Shown here: one piece after another, positions 1 to 6,540 of the stretch | Numbering within the stretch: the first letter of the stretch is position 1 | Layout of the letters: each line of letters starts with the position of its first letter | Origin: Massilia sp. BJB1822 | Lineage (GTDB): Bacteria > Pseudomonadota > Gammaproteobacteria > Burkholderiales > Burkholderiaceae_D | Length of the DNA stretch: 39,710 bases | Reading direction: 5' to 3' | NCBI RefSeq assembly: GCF_013369485.1 | Contig: NZ_JABWEB010000033.1 | Location: forward strand, 1-39,710 | Made by a program: the position numbers and the translations under genes | The notes under the pieces: generated by a model | Seen by the model: only the letters and a program-made list of their open reading frames with translations | What the model was told of the DNA's origin: nothing | Databases searched by the model: none

Positions 1-2
1 GC

Positions 3-725
3 AAAGTGCCCGGCGGTTCGCTGCGCAGCGTGCTGCCGGCCGATGGCGTGGATGCCCCGGCTACCGTCGCCCCCTTCCTGCTGCGGACCACTCCCGTCAG
101 CGTGGAAGAATTCCGTAACTTCCTGGCCAGCCATCCCGAATGGCAGCGCGGCCAGATCCCCGGTCTGTTCGCCGCTCCCGGCTATCTCGCCGCATGGCAG
201 GGCGATATGGACAGCGCCCCCCTGCAAGCCAACTCCCCCGTCACCCAGGTCAGCTGGTATGCCGCGCGCGCCTTTTGCGAGGCCGAAGGCGGCCGCCTGC
301 CGCGCTGGTATGAATGGGAATTCGCCGCCGCCGCCAGCGCCACCCGCGCCGACGCGCGCGAGGACGATGAGTGGCTGCTGAAGATTTTGAGCTGGTACGA
401 AAGGCCGGGCAATGTGCGCCCCGGCGCGATCGGCATGGACGAGGCCAATCTGTACGGCATCCACAACCTGCATGGTCTGATCTGGGAATGGGTGGACGAT
501 TTCAGCGGCCTGTTCGTCAACGCCGACAGCCGCGCCAAGGGCGAGCAGAAGACCATGGAGTTCTGCGGCGGCGCCGCCGTCTCGCTGGCCGACCGCCGCA
601 ATTACGCCATCCTGATGCGCCTGGCCCTGCTGGCCGCGATGGAGAGCAAGCAGCACGGCGCAAACATGGGCTTCCGCTGCGCGCGCGACGTCGCGCCCCA
701 GCCCCAGACCGCCGACGCACAGTAA
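3..725 (+). CDS. NirV-like formylglycine-generating-enzyme-family protein (5' partial)
   Basis: The reading frame is open from the left edge, so the start lies outside the window; about 240 C-terminal residues are visible. It shows the FGE/SUMF1 (C-type-lectin-like) fold pattern: a 'VPGGSLRSV' opening strand, a 'PVSVEEFRNFL' segment, 'PVTQVSWYAARAFCEAEGGRLP' (residues read in pieces), a 'NLYGIHNLHGLIWEWVDDF' segment and a terminal 'MGFRCARDV'. These are hallmarks of the family. In denitrifiers such a gene (nirV) often follows the copper nitrite reductase gene nirK, and here it precedes a copper-chaperone gene 27 bases downstream, so NirV is the likely identity. That link is inference because nirK is not in view. 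The cysteine pair of true sulfatase-activating FGE is not evident, so the enzymatic activity is uncertain. Confidence 0.8.
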   Translation, partial: KVPGGSLRSVLPADGVDAPATVAPFLLRTTPVSVEEFRNFLASHPEWQRGQIPGLFAAPGYLAAWQGDMDSAPLQANSPVTQVSWYAARAFCEAEGGRLPRWYEWEFAAAASATRADAREDDEWLLKILSWYERPGNVRPGAIGMDEANLYGIHNLHGLIWEWVDDFSGLFVNADSRAKGEQKTMEFCGGAAVSLADRRNYAILMRLALLAAMESKQHGANMGFRCARDVAPQPQTADAQ

Positions 726-752
726 AGCTTGAAGCAAAAAGGAGTAGATATC

Positions 753-1367
753 ATGCAAAGACGCGATTTCCTGCACGCCGCCAGCGCCGCCCTGGCTTTG
801 GGCGGCGGTCTTGGCCTGCCCTCGCTGGCCGGCGCTTTTTCCCTGCCCGGTTTTGCCAACTCGCTGCCGGGCGATTCCCTTTACCGGCTCGACGCCCAGC
901 TGACCGACCAGGATGGCAAGCGTTTCCGCCTGGCCGACATGGCGGGCCGCCATCTGCTGGCCACCATGTTCTACGGCGACTGCAACACGGCCTGCCCCAT
1001 CATCATTGAAAATCTGCGCCAGACGATTGCAAGTTTGAAGGCGCCATCCGGCAAACTGGGCGTGCTGATGGTCAGCCTCGATTCCATGCGCGACGCACCG
1101 CCCACGCTGGCGAACCTGAGCCGCACGCACAAGCTGGACCCGGCCATCTACCGCCTGGCCGTAGCCAAGGACGAGATCACGACGCGCGCTGTGGCGGCAG
1201 CTTTGAACGTGAAGTTCCGCGTGCTGGGCGGCGGCGACATCAACCACAGCAACCGCATTTCCCTGCTCGATCCGCAAGGCCTGGTGGTGGCTTACAGCAC
1301 CGCGCTGGACGTCTCGCCCGACCCGGAACTGCTGCGCGCGACGCGCAAGGCGCTGAAATTGACTTGA
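753..1367 (+). CDS. SCO1/SenC-family copper chaperone with Tat-type leader
   Basis: A 204-residue thioredoxin-fold protein. The ATG at 753 is chosen because GGAG at 741-744 lies 8 bases before it; an in-frame upstream start would only add eight residues ahead of the leader. The N-terminus MQRRDFLHAA is a twin-arginine type signal followed by an Ala/Gly/Leu-rich stretch, so export to the periplasm is expected. The copper-binding signature is complete: CxxxC (C77, C81 in 'GDCNTACPI') and the distal His (H165 in 'DINHSNR'). SCO proteins deliver copper to cytochrome oxidase CuA or other copper enzymes. Next to a NirV-like gene it may serve nitrite or nitrous oxide reductase maturation (inference). 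It is probably co-transcribed with the upstream gene. Confidence 0.88.
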   Translation: MQRRDFLHAASAALALGGGLGLPSLAGAFSLPGFANSLPGDSLYRLDAQLTDQDGKRFRLADMAGRHLLATMFYGDCNTACPIIIENLRQTIASLKAPSGKLGVLMVSLDSMRDAPPTLANLSRTHKLDPAIYRLAVAKDEITTRAVAAALNVKFRVLGGGDINHSNRISLLDPQGLVVAYSTALDVSPDPELLRATRKALKLT

Positions 1368-1372
1368 ATCAA
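1359..1372 (+). promoter_or_regulatory. FNR/Anr box upstream of nrdD
   Basis: TTGAC-TTGA-ATCAA matches the FNR consensus TTGAT-N4-ATCAA at 9 of 10 defined bases. It overlaps the stop codon of the SCO gene. Its centre (1365.5) would place a class II start site near 1407, about 60 bases before the nrdD start codon. FNR activation of an anaerobic ribonucleotide reductase is physiologically expected. Confidence 0.7.
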
Positions 1373-1406
1373 GGATTTTCAACCCCGCAACAGTTTAGCT
1401 TTGACC

Positions 1407-1453
1407 ACGCCATATTTAGCCATTAATCTCTACGCATACACTAAATCTAGTGT
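1407..1453 (+). promoter_or_regulatory. Tandem NrdR boxes before nrdD
   Basis: ACACTAAATCTAGTGT at 1438-1453 is a perfect dyad (six-base arms) closely fitting the 16-bp NrdR box pattern acaCwAtATaTwGtgt. A weaker copy with the core CATATTTAG lies at 1407-1422. Their centres (1414.5 and 1445.5) are 31 bp apart, the three-helical-turn spacing typical of paired NrdR boxes. NrdR is the ATP/dATP-sensing repressor of ribonucleotide reductase genes. It would repress from a position overlapping the start of transcription inferred from the FNR box. Confidence 0.72.
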
Positions 1454-1467
1454 TTTACGGAGAGATT

Positions 1468-3480
1468 ATGGCTACCGACGTGGTACAGATTACGAGCAAT
1501 ATCATCAAGCGCGACGGCCGCAGCGAAGCGTTCGACGCTGCCAAGATCACCGCCGCCCTGCGCAGTGCCGGCCAGGCCAGCGGCGAGTTCAATGCCGACG
1601 AAGCGGAGATCCTGTGCCAGCAAGTGCTGCTGCGCGCCGCGACCCTGACGCCTTCGCGCATGAGCGTGGAGCAGGTGCAGGACATCGTCGAAAGCGTCTT
1701 GTATGACGCCGGCCACCGCAAGACCCTGCGCGCCTACGTCGTCTACCGCGAGCAGCACAGCAAGCTGCGCCAGGACCGCAAATCCCTGGTGGACGTCGAA
1801 TCCTCGATCAACGAATACCTGAACCAGCAGGACTGGCGCGTCAACGCCAACGCCAACCAGGGCTACTCCCTGGGTGGCCTGATTCTGAACGTATCGGGCA
1901 AGGTGATCGCCAACTACTGGCTGAACCACGTCTATCCGCCGGAAGTGGGCCAGGCCCACCGCGAAGCCGACATCCACATCCACGACCTCGATATGCTGGC
2001 CGGCTATTGCGCCGGCTGGTCGCTGCGCACCCTGCTCAACGAAGGCCTGAACGGCGTGCCGGGCAAGGTCGAAGCCGGCCCCGCCAAGCATATGTCGAGC
2101 GCCGTCGGCCAGATCGTCAACTTCCTCGGCACACTGCAGAACGAATGGGCCGGCGCGCAAGCCTTCAGCTCTTTCGACACCTATATGGCGCCATACATCC
2201 GCAAGGATAATCTGGACTACACCGCGGTGCGCCAGTATATGCAGGAGCTGATCTACAACCTGAACGTGCCGTCGCGCTGGGGCACCCAGACGCCGTTCAC
2301 CAACCTGACCTTCGACTGGGTCTGCCCGGAAGACCTGCGCGAACAGATCCCCCTCATCGCCGGCCAGGAAATGCCGTTCAGCTACGGCGATCTGCAGACC
2401 GAGATGGACATGATCAACCGCGCCTACATCGAAGTGATGATGGCCGGCGACGCCAAGGGCCGCGCCTTCACCTTCCCCATCCCGACCTATAACATCACGC
2501 CGGACTTCGACTGGACCAGCCCGAACGCCGAACTGCTGTTCGAGATGACGGCGCGCTACGGCCTGCCCTACTTCCAGAACTTCATCAATTCGGAACTCAA
2601 GCCGAATATGATCCGCTCCATGTGCTGCCGCCTGCAGCTGGACCTGCGCGAGCTGCTGAAACGCGGTAACGGCCTGTTTGGCTCGGCCGAGCAGACCGGC
2701 TCCCTCGGCGTGGTCACGGTCAACTGCGCGCGCCTCGGCTATCTGCACAAGGGCGATGAAGCGGGCCTGCTTGCAGCGCTCGACCGCCTGATGGAGCTGG
2801 GCAAGGTCAGCCTGGAAATCAAGCGCAAGGTGATCCAGCGCCATATGGACAATGGCCTTTTCCCATATACCAAGCGCTATCTGGGCACGCTGCGCAACCA
2901 CTTCTCGACCCTGGGCGTGAACGGCATCAACGAGATGATCCGCAACTTCAGCGGCGACCAGGACGACATCACCACACCTGAAGGCCGCGCCCTGGCCATC
3001 CGTCTGCTCGACCATGTGCGCGCCCGCATGCTGGAATACCAGGATGAAACCGGCCATATGTACAACCTGGAAGCCACGCCAGCCGAAGGCACGACTTACC
3101 GCTTCGCCCGCGAAGACCGCAAGCGCTTCCCGGACATCCTGCAGGCCGGCACGGTGGACATGCCTTACTACACCAACTCCTCGCAGCTGCCGGTCGGCTT
3201 TACCGACGACCCGTTCGAGGCGCTGGAACAGCAGGACGAGCTGCAACGCAAATACACCGGCGGCACCGTGCTGCACCTGTATATGACCGAGGCGCTGTCC
3301 ACCTCCCAGGCTTGCAGCTCCCTGGTGCGCCGCTCGCTGGAACGCTTTGGCCTGCCCTATATCACGGTGACGCCGACCTTCTCGATCTGCCCGAAACACG
3401 GCTACTTGAGCGGCAAGCACCAGTATTGTCCGAAATGCGATGCAGAACTGCTCGCCCGCAAGCAGCGTGAAGCTGCCTAA
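1468..3480 (+). CDS. nrdD: Anaerobic (class III) ribonucleoside-triphosphate reductase, large chain lacking the glycyl-radical tail
   Basis: This 670-residue protein reduces ribonucleotides to deoxyribonucleotides without oxygen. Visible are an N-terminal ATP-cone (about residues 6-95, beginning 'ITSNIIKRDGRSEAF'), the barrel with 'RSMCCRLQLDLRELLKRGNG' followed by 'LFGSAEQTGSLGVVTVN', and a C-terminal zinc-type cluster 'CPKHGYL...YCPKCDAEL'. The chain then stops about 15 residues later. The glycyl-radical motif expected after the zinc site is absent here and is encoded by the next gene. The ATG at 1468 has GGAGAG 4-9 bases ahead; an upstream GTG at 1450 falls inside an NrdR box and is less likely. 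It forms an operon with the small glycyl gene and nrdG. Confidence 0.93.
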   Translation: MATDVVQITSNIIKRDGRSEAFDAAKITAALRSAGQASGEFNADEAEILCQQVLLRAATLTPSRMSVEQVQDIVESVLYDAGHRKTLRAYVVYREQHSKLRQDRKSLVDVESSINEYLNQQDWRVNANANQGYSLGGLILNVSGKVIANYWLNHVYPPEVGQAHREADIHIHDLDMLAGYCAGWSLRTLLNEGLNGVPGKVEAGPAKHMSSAVGQIVNFLGTLQNEWAGAQAFSSFDTYMAPYIRKDNLDYTAVRQYMQELIYNLNVPSRWGTQTPFTNLTFDWVCPEDLREQIPLIAGQEMPFSYGDLQTEMDMINRAYIEVMMAGDAKGRAFTFPIPTYNITPDFDWTSPNAELLFEMTARYGLPYFQNFINSELKPNMIRSMCCRLQLDLRELLKRGNGLFGSAEQTGSLGVVTVNCARLGYLHKGDEAGLLAALDRLMELGKVSLEIKRKVIQRHMDNGLFPYTKRYLGTLRNHFSTLGVNGINEMIRNFSGDQDDITTPEGRALAIRLLDHVRARMLEYQDETGHMYNLEATPAEGTTYRFAREDRKRFPDILQAGTVDMPYYTNSSQLPVGFTDDPFEALEQQDELQRKYTGGTVLHLYMTEALSTSQACSSLVRRSLERFGLPYITVTPTFSICPKHGYLSGKHQYCPKCDAELLARKQREAA

Positions 3481-3505
3481 CCTTGAAACCACCGAAGGAG
3501 AAATC

Positions 3506-3703
3506 ATGACCGATCTGAGCCAGGCCACCCATCTTGCCAACGCCGCTGTCACCCTGAGCGACGCCGAGCGACAGCCCTGCGAAATCTGGACCCGCGTGAT
3601 GGGCTACCATCGTCCGGTATCTTCGTTCAACACGGGTAAGAAGGGCGAGTTCCATGAGCGCAAATACTTCCGTGAATCCCGTGCAGCCGCCTGCCGCAGC
3701 TGA
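3506..3703 (+). CDS. Detached glycyl-radical domain of class III ribonucleotide reductase
   Basis: A 65-residue protein whose centre reads 'CEIWTRVMGYHRPVSSFN' and continues 'TGKKGEFHERKYF'. This matches the C-terminal glycyl-radical loop of NrdD proteins (RVxGY, with G33 the presumed radical site). It starts at ATG 3506 with a strong ribosome site (GAAGGAG, five bases before the ATG), 25 bases after the nrdD stop. It therefore looks like a true separate gene and not a sequencing frameshift. NrdG would install the radical on this small chain, which must dock into the NrdD barrel, comparable in principle to the GrcA/YfiD spare part of pyruvate formate-lyase. Its last 50 bases overlap the nrdG start region in another frame. 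Confidence 0.85.
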   Translation: MTDLSQATHLANAAVTLSDAERQPCEIWTRVMGYHRPVSSFNTGKKGEFHERKYFRESRAAACRS

Positions 3704-4412
3704 ACGCTCGGCCAATGCGCTAAAGGTGGGCGGCGTCACGCCGTTCACCGCGACCGACTTCCCCGGCAAGCTGGCGATGGCGGTCTTTGTGCACGGCTGC
3801 CCCTGGCGCTGCGGCTATTGCCACAATCCCGAGCTGCAGCGCCGTCCCGAGCAATCTGCGATCGCCTGGCAGGAAGTATTGGAATTGCTGGAGCGGCGCA
3901 AGGGCTTGCTGGACGGCGTGGTGTTCAGCGGCGGCGAGCCGACCATCGATCCGGCCCTGGAAGCGGCGATCGCCGAAGTCAAAGGCCTCGGCTACGCGGT
4001 CGGCCTGCACACCGCCTGCATCTATCCGCAGCGGCTGGCGCAGATCCTGCCGATGCTCGATTGGGTGGGCTTCGATATCAAGGCCAATGAGCGCCTGTAT
4101 CCCGGCATCACGGGCGTACCGGGCAGCGGCTCGGCGGCCTGGGACTGCGCGCGCCGCATCATCGCCAGCGGCGTCGATTACGAATGCCGCACCACCGTCC
4201 ATCCCCAACTGCTGCTGCCTGAGCAGATCTATGAATTGGCTTTCGATCTGGCCAGCATGGGCGTGCGCAATTTCGTGCTGCAGGAGTTTCGCCAGGAAGG
4301 CTGCGGCGATGCGGCACTGAACGCCAGCGCCCTGCCCGGCTATCCCGGCACCGATCTGTTGCGCCGTATCGCGCCGCTGTTCGAGCGCTTCCAGTGGCGC
4401 GGCGCCGCGTAG
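3654..4412 (+). CDS. nrdG: Anaerobic ribonucleotide reductase activating radical-SAM enzyme
   Basis: A 252-residue radical S-adenosylmethionine protein that generates the glycyl radical. The [4Fe-4S] motif is CxxxCxxC (C49, C53, C56 in 'HGCPWRCGYCHNP'), followed by the SAM-contacting 'FSGGEPT'. Conserved family sequence begins at 'KVGGVTPFTATDFPGKLAM', about residue 24. The ATG at 3654, preceded by a GGGCGAG-like site, or a GTG at 3681 are both possible starts. With the ATG, the gene overlaps the detached glycyl-domain gene by 50 bases, suggesting translational coupling of activator and radical subunit. It is longer than E. coli NrdG (about 154 residues) and fits the longer PFL-activase-like form. 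Confidence 0.9.
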   Translation: MSANTSVNPVQPPAAAERSANALKVGGVTPFTATDFPGKLAMAVFVHGCPWRCGYCHNPELQRRPEQSAIAWQEVLELLERRKGLLDGVVFSGGEPTIDPALEAAIAEVKGLGYAVGLHTACIYPQRLAQILPMLDWVGFDIKANERLYPGITGVPGSGSAAWDCARRIIASGVDYECRTTVHPQLLLPEQIYELAFDLASMGVRNFVLQEFRQEGCGDAALNASALPGYPGTDLLRRIAPLFERFQWRGAA

Positions 4413-4424
4413 AGGAAGGCGTGC

Positions 4425-4462
4425 AATAAGCCCGCGATGCCTATTCAGGCTTCGCGGCTATT
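4425..4462. terminator. Probable bidirectional terminator between nrdG and the KfrB-domain gene
   Basis: An imperfect inverted repeat, AATAAGCCCGCGATGCC then GGCTTCGCGGCTATT with a 6-base loop, follows nrdG by 12 bases. It covers the last codons of the convergent gene at 4441. The flanking T/A stretches are short, so termination strength is uncertain. Confidence 0.4.
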
Positions 4463-5229
4463 GTAACCACGCCTTCTTCGTAGCTCACGCTGTAGCGTTG
4501 ACCAACCGTTGGGCTGGTGCTCCACCTGGATGAGTTATGAATAACGAATACCTCGGGTTCAACTTCCTGAACCACCCGGCTTGCGTCCGCATACAGAATT
4601 TCGCCGGTGTAGTAGTGATTGTCGTCCAACAGATTGGCAACGCGTGCTTGAGGGTATGATCTCAGGGTAGCGAGCAACTCATGCCGTAAGGTGCCATCCT
4701 CATTCCGTGCGGCGCGATGCGATCGAATACCGTTATAGACTCGACGCGTATCGTCCTCACCGGGGTAGTCAACTCCAAACTGGGCTCTACCTTCGATGAT
4801 ATCGAGGTCAAGAAGGCCTGCCTCCAAACCAGCATCAATCCATCGAAAATCGTTCTCGGCGCTGCGCACATATTTGGAAATCGCAGTGTCGTTCACATCG
4901 AGGAAGTAGGTGCGAATGCCTCCGAACTCCAATATCACCAAGCGCTCCATCCATCCGGAAGGGAGCACTAAGATGCTACTGCTGATCGGGTCGAGATAGT
5001 AGCCATGCTGTTCGTGAAAGGCCGAGTCCTCACCCAGTTCGGCGACAATACCCTGTACCTGCGTCGGATCATGCAACGGGAAGAAGTCGATGTCGATCGA
5101 CATCGACATCATTTCGGGAGGCGCCTCTAGGAGGCCCAAAACGGAAAGGCTGCCGGCAATAACAAATTCAGTATGCGGACCACACTTCGCAGCCGCCTCT
5201 AAAGCAAGCAGTATCTGCTCACGCCGCAT
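4441..5229 (-). CDS. DUF6036-like nucleotidyltransferase with C-terminal KfrB domain
   Basis: A 262-residue protein with two parts. The N-terminal half has nucleotidyltransferase-fold signs: 'EFVIAGSLSVLGLL' (GS motif) and the acidic pair in 'MSIDIDFFPL', as in DUF6036/AbiEii-like families. Residues about 200-260 match the KfrB domain, a small plasmid-associated beta domain: 'YYTGEILYADASRVVQEV', 'VFVIHNSS', 'VGQRYSVSYEEGVV'. It overlaps the upstream small gene (5219-5560) by 11 bases, so the two are a translationally coupled pair of toxin-antitoxin-like layout. Base composition is visibly less GC-rich than the neighbours, consistent with acquisition. Role as toxin, defence factor or plasmid remnant is not determinable from sequence alone. 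Confidence 0.65.
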   Translation of the reverse strand: MRREQILLALEAAAKCGPHTEFVIAGSLSVLGLLEAPPEMMSMSIDIDFFPLHDPTQVQGIVAELGEDSAFHEQHGYYLDPISSSILVLPSGWMERLVILEFGGIRTYFLDVNDTAISKYVRSAENDFRWIDAGLEAGLLDLDIIEGRAQFGVDYPGEDDTRRVYNGIRSHRAARNEDGTLRHELLATLRSYPQARVANLLDDNHYYTGEILYADASRVVQEVEPEVFVIHNSSRWSTSPTVGQRYSVSYEEGVVTIAAKPE

Positions 5230-5560
5230 TCGCTAGTGTCTGGAACTTGCGCACGGAAGCAACGAAGGGGGAATTTTGGCGTAGTGCGGCCGCCCGGGGT
5301 GACCGCTCTTCGAGAATCTGAGCTGCCCGCAGAGGATGTTGCAGCAACTCCTTCCAGGCGTCTATATAGTCCTGACTACACAAGTGTCCTCGTTCCCATA
5401 GCGCGATCTGGGCATGTGCCAGAGCCAGCACTTCATCTGCACCAGCTGCGGCACCACCACGCAGCGCGCGAGCTACCGGCCGGTGTTTCTCGAGGCGGCG
5501 CTCGTTCACATCGGCAACCGACACCACGGCTTGCGCTGGATTGTGGTGGTTTCTTTCCAT
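5219..5560 (-). CDS. Small partner protein of the KfrB/nucleotidyltransferase gene
   Basis: A 113-residue hypothetical protein. Its C-terminal half is the conserved-looking part: 'LALAHAQIALWERGHLCSQD' then 'YIDAWKELLQHPLRAAQIL' and 'AALRQNSPF'. It has no membrane segment or signal peptide and is mostly helical and rich in Arg and Ala. It overlaps the following nucleotidyltransferase-like gene by 11 bases, implying a paired function, perhaps as antitoxin or adaptor (inference). No strong ribosome-binding site precedes the ATG at 5560. I do not recognise a named family. Confidence 0.55.
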   Translation of the reverse strand: MERNHHNPAQAVVSVADVNERRLEKHRPVARALRGGAAAGADEVLALAHAQIALWERGHLCSQDYIDAWKELLQHPLRAAQILEERSPRAAALRQNSPFVASVRKFQTLANAA

Positions 5561-5714
5561 CAGAGAGCTTGCGATTCAAGGATAGGAATGGAGTTCTATA
5601 CACTCATCGTACCACAATTGCGCCCAAAAAATAGGCAATAAGGCTAACCTGGATGCTTAATGGATTACCCTGAGCACGTGGCTAGCTATCACAGGAATGC
5701 AAATGCCGCCTTCA

Positions 5715-6335
5715 TCAACCGGTCTTGATATTCGGATAAAAGCGTCCTTGTTCTATAGAGCCCAAGAATAGAAAATCTCCGCTATCGAAACCCGCTGCAG
5801 CACCTCTCAACGATGCAAGGTTGGAGGCAAGTAGCCCATCTTCTCGGAATGTTTGAACGGCCACAATCGCTCCATACGCCAATGCTAGAGGGTATTCGGC
5901 GTGGTTCCCGAGAGCTCCACTTCCGTCCCGGTATGCCTTGGCATATATTTCGTGCAGCACGCGAGAATTCAGATAATTGCATTCGGTGATTGCAAATATT
6001 TCGGATATCCAATCTATAGCGCTGTTATCAAAATCCGGGCTACCACCCACGTAAATATCGGAGGTCGTGTTGCAGCCATCACTCAGGTTAACTAGCCCAA
6101 ACCACAGTCCGCGCATGCAATGCTGCTGCTCTGGGTTGCCGAAAGCGGAGGACAACCAGTCGTGGATCGCAAGCGCATCAGCCTCGAAGTCGATATCCGA
6201 GAAGACGTCCCAGTCTGGGTGTGGCTTCTGGCGAGAGCACTCCTCTATAACCGCAAGCATGCGTTGAGTTACGCTTGCGTCAGCACCAATTACCTCTATG
6301 ATTTTCTCAAGTAGTTTTTTGTAATCGTAGCTCAC
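5715..6335 (-). CDS. Hypothetical 206-residue protein, possibly immunity-like
   Basis: The ORF opens with a GTG codon at 6335 and encodes an acidic, soluble protein ('MSYDYKKLLEKIIEVIGADA' at the start; 'AEYPLALAYGAIVAVQTFRE' near the C-terminus). No signal peptide, membrane segment or catalytic motif is seen. Codon use is clearly more AT-rich than the flanking core genes. Together with the neighbouring KfrB pair this marks an acquired patch between nrdG and ipdC. The small acidic character resembles polymorphic-toxin immunity proteins, but that is only a resemblance. The 154 bases between this gene and the one ending at 5560 hold nothing recognisable. Confidence 0.5.
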   Translation of the reverse strand: MSYDYKKLLEKIIEVIGADASVTQRMLAVIEECSRQKPHPDWDVFSDIDFEADALAIHDWLSSAFGNPEQQHCMRGLWFGLVNLSDGCNTTSDIYVGGSPDFDNSAIDWISEIFAITECNYLNSRVLHEIYAKAYRDGSGALGNHAEYPLALAYGAIVAVQTFREDGLLASNLASLRGAAAGFDSGDFLFLGSIEQGRFYPNIKTG

Positions 6336-6488
6336 AAAATTTGTCCCCTAAAGTGTTTAAACCTCTTCTGCATCTCTGAATCAATACAAATTGCCAATTC
6401 TGGGCGACAAGCGCCCTTGAGAACCTTAATACCATACTAACCTACGCTGTGCAGTCAAATGGCCATGGACAGGCAGCTGGCGTAGCGC

Positions 6489-6516
6489 AAAAAAAAACGG
6501 GGACTGCACGTCCCCG
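6489..6516 (-). terminator. Rho-independent terminator of the ubiUVT-ipdC operon
   Basis: On the minus strand a perfect 7-bp stem (CGGGGAC / GTCCCCG, 5-base loop) is followed directly by nine T residues (the A run at 6489-6497 on the plus strand). It lies 24 bases after the ipdC stop codon. It is a textbook intrinsic terminator and supports reading the five upstream genes as one transcript. Confidence 0.9.
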
Positions 6517-6540
6517 CTTTCCCTTCTATTTAAGCAGTTT

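Noticed and set aside
1447..3552. 701-codon open frame on the minus strand opposite nrdD
   Set aside because: Its His/Val/Ala/Gly-rich translation has no family features and mirrors the codon bias of nrdD; it is an antisense shadow of a GC-rich gene.
3440..3703. Longer frame for the glycyl-domain gene starting inside nrdD
   Set aside because: The ATG at 3506 has an excellent ribosome site and the conserved part lies downstream; the longer form would overlap nrdD without similarity.
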